A DNA stretch of 32,663 nucleotides from Salaquimonas sp. (GTDB lineage: Bacteria; Pseudomonadota; Alphaproteobacteria; Rhizobiales; Rhizobiaceae). Below, one piece after another: positions 17,686-25,450 of the stretch. The DNA lies in assembly GCA_022340185.1 (NCBI GenBank), contig JAJDOK010000137.1, positions 1 through 32,663 on the forward strand, given 5' to 3'. Each line of letters opens with the position of its first letter. The first letter of the stretch is position 1. The notes beneath the pieces were generated by a model that made no database searches, was not told the origin of the DNA, and saw only the letters and a list, made by a program, of their open reading frames with translations. The position numbers and the translations under genes were made by a program.

Positions 17686-18057
17686 TTGGCCGGGAAGCGA
17701 ATATTGCTGGTGGAGGACGAGCCGAACATCGTCGAATCGCTACGCTTCATATTGGAGCAGGCCGGTTTCGAGGTCGATGTCATCTCGGACGGCAATGCCG
17801 CACTGGCCAGTGTTATCGCGGACAGGCCGGATGCCGTTGTACTCGACATCATGCTGCCTGGCATGAACGGCTTCGACGTGCTGCGGGCGGTCCGCGGCGA
17901 CACGAAGCTGGCCAGTCTGCCGGTTATCGTCTTGACCGCCAAGGGGCAGCCGAATGACCGCAAGATGGCAGAAACGATCGGCGCGACCGCCTTCATCACC
18001 AAACCCTTTTCGAATGCAGAAGTGATCGAATGCGTTCGCAGCCACGCGGGATCATGA
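17686..18057 (+). CDS. single-domain response regulator (receiver only)
   Basis: A 123-residue stand-alone receiver domain. Acidic pocket D11-E12, phosphoacceptor D54 (VVLDIMLPG), T84 and K106 (TKPF) are all in place, so it should be phosphorylatable. There is no output domain. The start is TTG 17686, six bases after AGGAGGAG. One base separates its stop from the small membrane protein, and the sensor kinase follows in the same operon, making the kinase its likely donor. Output must be by protein contact or by onward phosphotransfer. Confidence 0.92.
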   Translation: MAGKRILLVEDEPNIVESLRFILEQAGFEVDVISDGNAALASVIADRPDAVVLDIMLPGMNGFDVLRAVRGDTKLASLPVIVLTAKGQPNDRKMAETIGATAFITKPFSNAEVIECVRSHAGS

Positions 18058-18058
18058 C

Positions 18059-18316
18059 ATGAACGATTCCGACGACCGCACGCAAAGTATTCGCGATATC
18101 GCCACCGCGCTGCCGTTCCTGGCGGTCGTATTGCTGACATCGCCGTTGATCGTCGCCTTCTCCTCACCCGTCAACATATTCGGCGTACCGATGATCGTGG
18201 CCTATCTGTTCTCGGTCTGGATCGCCGTCATCGTCATCGCCTTTGTCGTGGCACGCAGGCTCGAGCGGGCGGAACATGCCGAGGCGGAACAGGAAAGCGG
18301 GACGGCGCCACAATGA
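18059..18316 (+). CDS. small two-helix membrane protein of the sensor kinase operon
   Basis: An 85-residue protein with two hydrophobic helices (about 17-35 and 42-65), a short polar N-terminus and a charged C-terminal tail (ARRLERAEHAEAEQ). I cannot assign it to a named family with certainty; it resembles the small subunits that accompany some sodium/solute symporters. It starts one base after the receiver gene and its stop overlaps the kinase start (ATGA), so translation of all three is coupled. A role as an accessory subunit of the symporter-like sensor is inferred from this. Confidence 0.8.
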   Translation: MNDSDDRTQSIRDIATALPFLAVVLLTSPLIVAFSSPVNIFGVPMIVAYLFSVWIAVIVIAFVVARRLERAEHAEAEQESGTAPQ

Positions 18317-21009
18317 GCCTGCCGGTCAATCTCGTCGTTCTGGTTTGTCTCGTCTATGTGGCGATCCTGTTCGGCGTTGCCTTTGCCGGAGACTGGCGCG
18401 CGCGCAAAAACCCCGGCGGCTGGCTGTCTTCGCCGCTGGTCTATACGTTGTCGATCTCGATCTACTGCACCTCCTGGACCTTTTTCGGCGCGGTCGGATC
18501 GGCGGCGCGGGGCGGCCTGGAATTCGCGACCATCTATCTTGGCCCCACCATCGTGTTTGTCGGCTGGTGGGTATTCCTGAGAAAGTTGGTGACCGTCGGA
18601 CGCGTCCACAACACCACCTCGATCGCTGACCTGATCTCCGCGCGTTTCGGCAAGGACCCTACGCTTGGCGCGTTGATCACGGTCATGGCGCTGGTGGCCA
18701 CGGCCCCCTATATCGCGCTGCAGCTCAAGGCGCTGACTGACAGTTTCGAAGTGATCACGCTGTCGGCGGGAACGGTCTCGACCGCCAATTTCGAAATCAG
18801 GCCCAATTACGTTTCCGGCTTCTGGCTGGCAGCCGGGCTGTGTGTCTTCTCGATCATGTTCGGTGTCCGCAACATCGACATCAATGAGCGGCACCATGGT
18901 GTCATCGCGGCAATCGCGGTCGAAGCCGTGGTCAAGCTGGCGGCGCTGTTGACCGTCGGCATCTGGGTCGTGTTCGGCCTGGCCGAGATTCCTTCGCAGG
19001 TTTTCGATCATGCGCCGGTCAGCCTGACCAATCCGCAGGACGCCTTCGGTCTTCGCTGGGTGACGCTTGTCTTTCTGGCAGGAGCCGCGGTGATTTGCCT
19101 GCCTCGCCAGTTCCAGGTGACCGTGGTGGAAAATTCGGGCGAGCGCCATTTGAGAACCGCGTCATGGCTGTTCCCGCTCTATCTGTTCCTGATCAGCCTG
19201 TTCGTCATTCCGATAGCGGTGGCCGGGCTCGATCTCCTGCCGGTCGGATCGAATCCGGACCTGTTCGTTCTGACATTGCCGCTGGCGCGCGATCACAACA
19301 CCGTTGCCATGTTCGCCTTCCTCGGCGGGTTTTCCTCGGCAACCTCGATGGTGATCGTTTCCTCCATCGCCTTGTCGACGATGATTTCCAATCACATCGT
19401 CATGCCGCTTGCCCTGCGTTTCTCGCTGGTGCCGGTCGCAAGTCCGCAAACCGTGCGCAGCTTCATCCTCGGGGTGCGCCGCATTTCCATTCTTTTCATC
19501 CTCGCCCTCGGTTTTCTCTATTTCCGCCTCAGCGGTTCGTCGGATGCGCTGGCGACGATCGGTCTGATCTCCTTTTGCGGCGTGGCGCAGTTTCTTCCCA
19601 GCCTTGTCAGCGGCCTCTACTGGCGCCGCGCCACGCATGGCGGCGCCATTGCTGGCCTGGCGGCGGGCTTCCTGATCTGGGGTTATTCGCTGTTCCTGCC
19701 CAGTTTCGAGGGTTCCTTCATCCTGCCGGCCCATATCATCGAACACGGGCCATTCGGCATCGAATGGCTGAAGCCGCAGGCGCTGCTGGGTCTCACCGGT
19801 TACGACCCGCTCGTCCACGCCATGTTCTGGAGCATGCTGGCCAATATTTCACTCCTGGTCGGCGTTTCCATGTTCTCCGTACCCACACCGCTCGCACGCT
19901 TCCAGGCAACGCTGTTTGTCGATGTTTTTCGCCGCCGGATCGAGGACGAACAACGCGTCATCAGACGTTCGGCCCGCGTGGGGGACCTCAAGCGGGCCGC
20001 CGAGCGCATTCTCGGCAACGAGGAAGCGATGCGGCTGTTCCAGTCGGCCAATGTCAGGCCCAACACGCTGACCGCCAGCGATGCGCTGATTTCTCTTGTC
20101 GAACAGCGGCTGGCGGCCAATATCGGTGCGGCGTCGGCACGATCCCTCATCTCCAGCGTTGTCACCAGCGAGACCATCAGCGTCGAGGAATTGCGCCAGC
20201 TCGCGGGCGAGGCGGAACGCATACGCGCCTATTCGGCCGAACTCGAGCGCAAGACCCGCCAGATCGAACGCGGCGCCCAGGAACTGGCCCGCGCCAATGA
20301 CCGCTTGCGCGAGATCGACGCCCAGAAGGACGAGTTCCTGAGCCAGGTGAGCCACGAAGTGCGCACGCCGATGACCTCTATCCGCTCGTTCAGCGACATT
20401 CTGCTGAAAAACCCGGACCTGGATGGAACCCAGAAGGCGAGGTTCCTGAGGATCATCCAGGATGAGAGCCTGCGCCTGACACGGCTTCTGGACGGCATTC
20501 TCGATCTTAACCAGATGGAGAACGGGACCGACGACTGGGTCGCGACCTCATTCGATCCCGAGGCGACCCTCGACCAGGCCGTCGAAAGCTGTGAGGCTTT
20601 CGCGCAAGGCTCCGGCGTGAAGATCAAGCGTTCCGGAAATGCGAAAAAGATTGAGGTCCGCGGCAACTCGGACAAGCTCGCTCAGGTGTTCATTAACCTG
20701 ATCGCCAACTCGATCAAGTTCAACGACAATCCCAATCCCGTCGTCACGATTTCCAGCCTGTCCAGGAACGGTGCCTATGAAGTGCGCGTCGCCGACAACG
20801 GCCCCGGCATCCCGGAAAGCGATCGCGAACGCGTCTTCGACAAATTCGCCCGCGGGTCGATCGACCGCACTGTCGGCTCAGGCCTTGGACTCGCGATCAG
20901 CCGCCAGATCGTGACCAAGTTCGAGGGCACCATGCTGGTCACCACCAGCAAGGCCGGTGGAGCCGAGTTTATCGTCCGTTTGCCGGTCCATCGAAGAAAG
21001 GCCGCCTGA
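18313..21009 (+). CDS. sodium/solute symporter-like sensor histidine kinase (CbrA/CrbS type)
   Basis: An 898-residue membrane sensor. Residues 1 to about 535 form a sodium/solute symporter domain with some 12-13 helices. A linker (about 545-640) with the position and look of a STAC domain follows, then a coiled coil (about 635-670). The HisKA domain has the phosphorylated H681 in SQVSHEVRTP. The ATPase domain shows the N box (NLIANSIKFND), DNGPGIPE and GSGLGLAIS. CrbS and CbrA relatives sense acetate or amino acids and carbon status through the transporter part. It is co-translated with the small membrane protein, and the receiver gene heads the operon. Confidence 0.93.
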   Translation: MSLPVNLVVLVCLVYVAILFGVAFAGDWRARKNPGGWLSSPLVYTLSISIYCTSWTFFGAVGSAARGGLEFATIYLGPTIVFVGWWVFLRKLVTVGRVHNTTSIADLISARFGKDPTLGALITVMALVATAPYIALQLKALTDSFEVITLSAGTVSTANFEIRPNYVSGFWLAAGLCVFSIMFGVRNIDINERHHGVIAAIAVEAVVKLAALLTVGIWVVFGLAEIPSQVFDHAPVSLTNPQDAFGLRWVTLVFLAGAAVICLPRQFQVTVVENSGERHLRTASWLFPLYLFLISLFVIPIAVAGLDLLPVGSNPDLFVLTLPLARDHNTVAMFAFLGGFSSATSMVIVSSIALSTMISNHIVMPLALRFSLVPVASPQTVRSFILGVRRISILFILALGFLYFRLSGSSDALATIGLISFCGVAQFLPSLVSGLYWRRATHGGAIAGLAAGFLIWGYSLFLPSFEGSFILPAHIIEHGPFGIEWLKPQALLGLTGYDPLVHAMFWSMLANISLLVGVSMFSVPTPLARFQATLFVDVFRRRIEDEQRVIRRSARVGDLKRAAERILGNEEAMRLFQSANVRPNTLTASDALISLVEQRLAANIGAASARSLISSVVTSETISVEELRQLAGEAERIRAYSAELERKTRQIERGAQELARANDRLREIDAQKDEFLSQVSHEVRTPMTSIRSFSDILLKNPDLDGTQKARFLRIIQDESLRLTRLLDGILDLNQMENGTDDWVATSFDPEATLDQAVESCEAFAQGSGVKIKRSGNAKKIEVRGNSDKLAQVFINLIANSIKFNDNPNPVVTISSLSRNGAYEVRVADNGPGIPESDRERVFDKFARGSIDRTVGSGLGLAISRQIVTKFEGTMLVTTSKAGGAEFIVRLPVHRRKAA

Positions 21010-21039
21010 ACCCTCGGTTCATTGTCGCACAACGCGAAC

Positions 21040-21269
21040 TTACAACTCGCCCTCGAGATTCTCCGGCGTGTCGATCGGCCGGGGCATCAAACCCGCCATC
21101 GACCCAGCGCGCATACCAGTCGTAATATGTGCTTGGGGGAATGCCGAGCATCGCCAGCGTGCGCTTAACGGAAAGATGGGAAGCTTCCACCGTGTAGATG
21201 ATCTCAAGCTTCTCGGATGCCCCCTCTCGGCGGCGCTTCGCTTGCCAGCCGGGCAATGGAGTATCTCAT
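21040..21269 (-). pseudogene. IS3-family orfB, frameshifted and truncated
   Basis: It begins MRYSIARLAS at 21269, then a frameshift near 21230 moves the recognisable sequence (SEKLEIIYTVEASHLSVKRT, then MLGIPPSTYYDWYARW) to another frame. This is the N-terminal helix-turn-helix region of IS3-type OrfB. The rve (DDE) integrase core is missing because the gene ends about 230 bases in. Confidence 0.75.
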
Positions 21270-21720
21270 TCGTCGGCCTCCCCATCCTTAAAGCTGCTTT
21301 TTTTGAGTAGCCGGTTCTCCAGCATCAGCTCGGCAACCACCTCCTTCAGGGCTGCTGCCTCGGACCGCAGTTCCTTGACCTCCGGTGCCGTCGCCTGACG
21401 AGCCGTGTCGCCCGCCAGTCGGCTTTTGCCGTTCGGCCTAGTCGCTCGAACCGGTGGCACTCCCGGCATCACCCAGGAATTCCTTCGACCAATTGTAGTA
21501 CAGGCTCTCGGCATTCGTCGGGAAAACGATTCACTGGATCGTTTTCCGATCCGCCTCATCCTTCGCACCGGCAAAGAGCCGCAATGCTCTCCTCGCCTCG
21601 AAGGCCGGCGAGCACGATCCTGATCTTCTCTTCGCTCGAATAGTGTTTGCGCGTCTTGCGCCTGATGCCCTTGACCAGCTTGTCAGCGGCATCCTTCGAT
21701 GTTCCCGGTTTCTGTTTCAT
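21266..21720 (-). pseudogene. IS3-family orfA, interrupted by a short palindromic insertion
   Basis: The N-terminal part starts at 21720 with a good ribosome site (GAGGAG) and reads MKQKPGTSKDAADKLVKGIR, then RKTRKHYSSEEKIRIV and LRGEESIAALCR, the helix-turn-helix of IS3 OrfA. At about 21560 an insertion of roughly 45 bases brings a stop codon. Beyond it the frame resumes as ESLYYNWSKEF with further small frame changes, then the leucine-zipper-like end EVVAELMLENRLLKKS. The product cannot be made whole. Confidence 0.75.
21516..21560. repeat. short palindromic element inserted in the IS orfA
   Basis: GGAAAACGAT (21522-21531) and ATCGTTTTCC (21539-21548) form a perfect 10 bp inverted repeat with a 7-base loop, with further imperfect pairing outside. 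It sits exactly where the OrfA reading frame is interrupted. It resembles the small palindromic intergenic repeats of rhizobial genomes. No second copy was noticed in the window. Confidence 0.55.
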
Positions 21721-21805
21721 CTGCGCTCCTCAAAAGCTTCGATGAACCAGAACCCTCCGTTCCGTAAACCCTCAAATCTGTCCGATAGGTGCTGATTTCA
21801 GACAT

Positions 21806-22053
21806 CTCGCTGTCGGCGTCGGGACGCGCAACCTGCAGGCGGCGTTCCGACAGGTTCCGAGACAACACCGCACGGCAGACTTGTATCTATCCGCCTTCAA
21901 AAGGCGCATGAGGCAATTTGCAGGGGTGGTGAGGGACAGAGTGTAACGCAGACCGCGCTTGCCTGTGGTTTCACGCATCTCGGACGCTTTTCTCAGCTCT
22001 ACCGCGCCACCTATGGTGAACTGCCGTCCAAGACGCTGCATCGATCGCGCTGA
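21806..22053 (+). pseudogene. 3' remnant of an AraC-family regulator gene
   Basis: From 21943 the frame reads VTQTALACGFTHLGRFSQLY, then RATYGELPSKTLHRSR and a stop at 22051-22053. This is the second helix-turn-helix and C-terminus of an AraC-type regulator. Upstream, from 21806 in a different frame, VGTRNLQAAFRQV matches the first helix-turn-helix. At least one frameshift lies between, and the 5' part is gone, replaced by the IS remnant. Confidence 0.8.
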
Positions 22054-22146
22054 AAATCGCATCTGAATGCATTCATTGTGCCGGAGTCTTGCAGTCGGTC
22101 GCATCCTGGTGCAGGACACCCGTCCACCAGATGACTGAAGCGACCG

Positions 22147-24357
22147 ATGTCCGACCGCGCCGAAATCGTTCACCAGAATTTCCTCGACCGAGTGCGTGCC
22201 GGCGATTTTCCCGCACCAGGTAGCGAGACGACCCTTGATGGAGCCGGCCTGACCCGGGAAATGCTCGCCGCCATTTTCCGCGCCCAGGCGATGTCGCGCC
22301 AGCTTGACCGCATATCGCGGCAATTGCAGGCCAGGGGAGAGGGCTTCTACACCATCGGTTCATCCGGTCATGAGGGCAATGCGGCGATCGCAGCCGCGCT
22401 CAAGCCAACCGACATGGCCTTCCTGCATTATCGCGATGCCGCCTTTCAGATCGCGCGCGCGGGGCAAGTGCCGGGTCAGACGCCGCTCGAGGATATGTTG
22501 CTCAGCTTCACGGCTTCCAGCGATGACCCGATTTCCGGCGGCCGTCACAAGGTGCTGGGTTCCAAACCACTGTTCATTCCGCCGCAGACCTCGACCATCG
22601 CCTCGCATCTGCCCAAGGCCGTGGGCGCGGCCTATTCGATCGGCCTTGTAAAAAAACTTGGGCTGAAGGACACCGAACTTGCGCCTGACAGCCTTGTCAT
22701 GTGCTCCTTCGGCGACGCCTCGCTCAACCATTCCACCGCGCAGGGTGCCATCAACACCGCCTGCTGGACGGCTTACCAGAACATGCCGCTGCCGCTGATG
22801 CTTGTCTGCGAGGACAATGGCATCGGTATCTCGGTGCCTACACCGAAGGGTTGGGTGGCTGCCACCATGTCGGCGCGGCCCGGTCTGAAATACGTCCATT
22901 GCAACGGGCTCGACGTGGTCGAAACCTATGCCGCCGCGCGACGTGCCGCCGAATGGATCAGGCAACGCAAGCGTCCTGTCTTCCTGCACATGACCTGCGT
23001 GCGCCTTTACGGCCATGCCGGCGCCGACGTGCAGACGGCCTATATGTCGAAGGTGGCGGTCGAGGCCGCCGAAGCCGACGATCCGCTGCTCCACACTGCG
23101 CGGCGTCTCGTCGCCGAGAACGTCATGACGCAGGACCAGGTTATCGCCTTCTACGAGGAGATCGGTGCCGAGGCAGTCCAAACGGCCGAGGAGGCGGTCA
23201 CGCGCCCGAAGCTCAAAACCGCCGCCGATGTCATGGCAAGCCTGATCCCGCCGAAGCGCGAACGGGCTCCCAGCAATGGCGTGCCGGCGGAAACGCGCCA
23301 ATCGTGTTTCGGCGACAGCGATACCCGTGCGCTGGCCGAACCGCAGCACATGGCGAAATTGATCAATTTCGCCCTGACCGACCTCATGCTCGAACATGAC
23401 GAGATTGTCATGGCCGGCGAGGATATCGGCCGAAAGGGTGGCGTCTACGGCGTCACGCAGCGCTTGCAGGCCCGCTTCGGTCGGCACCGTGTCATCGACA
23501 CGCTGCTCGACGAACAGTCGATCCTCGGTCTTGCCATCGGCATGGCGCACAATGCCATCCTGCCCATTCCGGAAATCCAGTTCCTCGCCTATCTGCACAA
23601 TGCCGAGGACCAGTTGCGCGGCGAGGCGGCGACGCTGCCCTTCTTTTCCAACGGACAGTTCACCAATCCGATTGTTCTGCGCGTCGCCGGCCTGGGTTAC
23701 CAGCGCGGCTTCGGTGGCCATTTCCACAATGACAATTCGCTTGCCGTGCTGCGCGACATTCCGGGATTGATCGTCGCCTGTCCCTCGAACGGCCGCGACG
23801 CGGCGCTGATGCTGCGCGAGGCCGCACGGCTTGCCCGCGAGGAGCAGCGTGTCGTCGTCTTCATCGAGCCGATTGCGCTCTACATGACGCGCGATCTGCA
23901 TGAAACGGGCGACGGCGGCTGGACGCATCTCTATCCCGCGCCCGGCTCCGACAAGGTCGGGTTGGGCGAGATCGGTGTTCATGGCGAGGGCAGGGACCTG
24001 GCCATCGTCACCTATGGCAATGGTTATCTCTTGTCGCGGCAGGCCGAAAAGCTATTGCGCGAAAAGCACGGCATCGATGCACGCGTCGTTGACATGCGCT
24101 GGCTGGCGCCGCTCCCGGCCGAGGCGATTCTCACCGCGACCGCAGATTGCGAAAAAGTCCTGATCGTCGACGAATGCCGCACCACCGGCTCGCAATCGGA
24201 AGCCCTGATGGCGCTGTTCGCCGAGCAGGGCAGGGCGGGCTTTGCCCGTCTTGCTGCCGGGGATTCCTTTATTGCCACCGGCCCGGCCTATGACGCGACA
24301 CTGCCTTCACGCGATGGCATCGTTGCCGCTGCACTTGAGCTTGCACACCGGGCCTGA
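22147..24357 (+). CDS. fused alpha/beta E1 component of a 2-oxoacid dehydrogenase
   Basis: A 736-residue cytoplasmic thiamine diphosphate enzyme. Residues 1 to about 370 match the E1 alpha chain, with the cofactor motif from GDAS (189) to EDN (222-224). Residues of about 395-736 match the E1 beta chain (AGEDIGRKGGVYGVT, QFLAYLHNAEDQL, VDECRTTGSQSE). This fused form is like E1 of branched-chain 2-oxoacid dehydrogenase. It would decarboxylate a 2-oxoacid and hand the acyl group to an E2, but no E2 or E3 gene is nearby, so the substrate is open. The ribosome site is weak. Its stop converges on cbbR with 20 bases between. Confidence 0.85.
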   Translation: MSDRAEIVHQNFLDRVRAGDFPAPGSETTLDGAGLTREMLAAIFRAQAMSRQLDRISRQLQARGEGFYTIGSSGHEGNAAIAAALKPTDMAFLHYRDAAFQIARAGQVPGQTPLEDMLLSFTASSDDPISGGRHKVLGSKPLFIPPQTSTIASHLPKAVGAAYSIGLVKKLGLKDTELAPDSLVMCSFGDASLNHSTAQGAINTACWTAYQNMPLPLMLVCEDNGIGISVPTPKGWVAATMSARPGLKYVHCNGLDVVETYAAARRAAEWIRQRKRPVFLHMTCVRLYGHAGADVQTAYMSKVAVEAAEADDPLLHTARRLVAENVMTQDQVIAFYEEIGAEAVQTAEEAVTRPKLKTAADVMASLIPPKRERAPSNGVPAETRQSCFGDSDTRALAEPQHMAKLINFALTDLMLEHDEIVMAGEDIGRKGGVYGVTQRLQARFGRHRVIDTLLDEQSILGLAIGMAHNAILPIPEIQFLAYLHNAEDQLRGEAATLPFFSNGQFTNPIVLRVAGLGYQRGFGGHFHNDNSLAVLRDIPGLIVACPSNGRDAALMLREAARLAREEQRVVVFIEPIALYMTRDLHETGDGGWTHLYPAPGSDKVGLGEIGVHGEGRDLAIVTYGNGYLLSRQAEKLLREKHGIDARVVDMRWLAPLPAEAILTATADCEKVLIVDECRTTGSQSEALMALFAEQGRAGFARLAAGDSFIATGPAYDATLPSRDGIVAAALELAHRA

Positions 24358-24377
24358 AGAGGCACAGGCTTCGGCTG

Positions 24378-25331
24378 CTACGCCAGTTCGGTCTGGGTCT
24401 CGGCGCTGCGATAGGGCTTCGTCACGATCGGCAGCAGGCTCGGTCCCTTGATGCGTAGGAAATCTTCAAGTGCCTGCAGGGCCGGCGTCGGCGCCTTGGC
24501 GGCTTGCGTGACGGCGAACCATTGCCGTCGGATCGGCGTGTCGACCACATCGAGGATGATTAGCTTGCCCGACTGGCACTCCTGCTCGATCGTGTGGCCG
24601 GAGATGAAGGCGATGCCGAGCCCCGCCATCACCGCCTGCTTGATCGTCTCGTTGGAATCCATCTCCGTCGGCGCGAAGGCGAGCCCTTCGGCGACGTCCC
24701 CCATAAAGAATTCGAAGGAGGAGCGGGTGCCCGAGCCGCGTTCGCGCACGATGAACTTCTGGTGCGCGAGTTCCTCCTTGGTGATGTCGAGCATGCCGGC
24801 AAGTTCATGATCGGGCGCGGCGATGAACACCAGCGGGTGGTCGCCGAACAGCGTGGTGCGCACGGCGAAATCCTTTGGCGGACGGCCCATCAGCGCCACG
24901 TCGATCTCGAAATTGCGCAATTTGTCGATAATCTCGGCGCGGTTGGCGGCGACCAGCCGCATCTGAACGCCCGGATAGGGCTTGTTGAAGGCTGCCATGA
25001 TGCGCGGGGCGAAATATTTGCCCGTCGAAACCACGCCGAGCCGGATCGTGCCGGCCGATACGCCCTTGAGCGCGGCCAACCGCTCTTCCAGATTGCCAAG
25101 CTCGCCGGTGATCCGTTTCGCGGTCTCAATCACGATCTCACCGGCCTCGGTCGCCATCACGCCTGATTTGGTGCGCGTGAACAACTCGCAGCCCAATTCC
25201 CCCTCCAGTTGCTGCAATTGGATGGTGACGGCGGGCGATGTCAGCCCCAGCGCACGCGCGGCGGCGGTAATCTTGCCATGCTGGCTCAGGGCGAGCACGG
25301 TACGGATCTGGCGCATGGTGATATTTTGCAT
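24378..25331 (-). CDS. cbbR: CbbR, LysR-type activator of the Calvin cycle operon
   Basis: A 317-residue LysR-family regulator with a winged helix-turn-helix at about 4-63 (RQIRTVLALSQHGKITAAAR, SPAVTIQLQQLE) and an effector domain at about 90-300. Divergent orientation to cbbF and the sequence type identify it as CbbR, which activates cbb transcription in response to metabolites such as RuBP or NADPH, depending on species. The ATG at 25331 is the only sensible start before the helix-turn-helix. A short C-terminal tail (RSAETQTELA) follows the effector domain. Confidence 0.93.
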   Translation of the reverse strand: MQNITMRQIRTVLALSQHGKITAAARALGLTSPAVTIQLQQLEGELGCELFTRTKSGVMATEAGEIVIETAKRITGELGNLEERLAALKGVSAGTIRLGVVSTGKYFAPRIMAAFNKPYPGVQMRLVAANRAEIIDKLRNFEIDVALMGRPPKDFAVRTTLFGDHPLVFIAAPDHELAGMLDITKEELAHQKFIVRERGSGTRSSFEFFMGDVAEGLAFAPTEMDSNETIKQAVMAGLGIAFISGHTIEQECQSGKLIILDVVDTPIRRQWFAVTQAAKAPTPALQALEDFLRIKGPSLLPIVTKPYRSAETQTELA

Positions 25332-25332
25332 G

Positions 25333-25392
25333 TTCTAATGTAAAAAAAATTTATCTATGATGTCAAATCATTAAAGTTTACAAACATTAGAA
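25333..25392. promoter_or_regulatory. candidate CbbR operator region, cbbR-cbbF spacer
   Basis: The 119-base AT-rich spacer has a perfect inverted repeat TTCTAATGT (25333-25341) / ACATTAGAA (25384-25392). Between them TGATGTCAAATCA (25358-25370) fits both the LysR T-N11-A rule and the CbbR consensus TNA-N7-TNA, and it is itself a TGAT/ATCA dyad. A CbbR site is expected here from all known divergent cbbR-cbb arrangements. Confidence 0.55.
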
Positions 25393-25450
25393 AAGGCTTA
25401 TTTGTCCCTCATTGGCGAAGCCCGAAGGAGGCTTCCCAGGAGGAGCCGAC

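Larger units (their letters stand above)
21040..21804 (-). mobile_element. degenerate IS3-family element remnant
   Basis: Leftward remnant with a broken orfA and the first third of orfB in the usual ATGA overlap. The probable outer left end is near 21804, where the sequence passes into an AraC-type gene fragment. The other end is lost: orfB stops after roughly 75 codons and the rest, including the DDE catalytic domain, is absent. It cannot transpose by itself. Confidence 0.75.

Noticed and set aside
22360-23982. Long minus-strand open frame opposite the E1 gene
   Set aside because: The E1 frame shows both thiamine diphosphate and beta-chain motifs; the antisense frame shows none.
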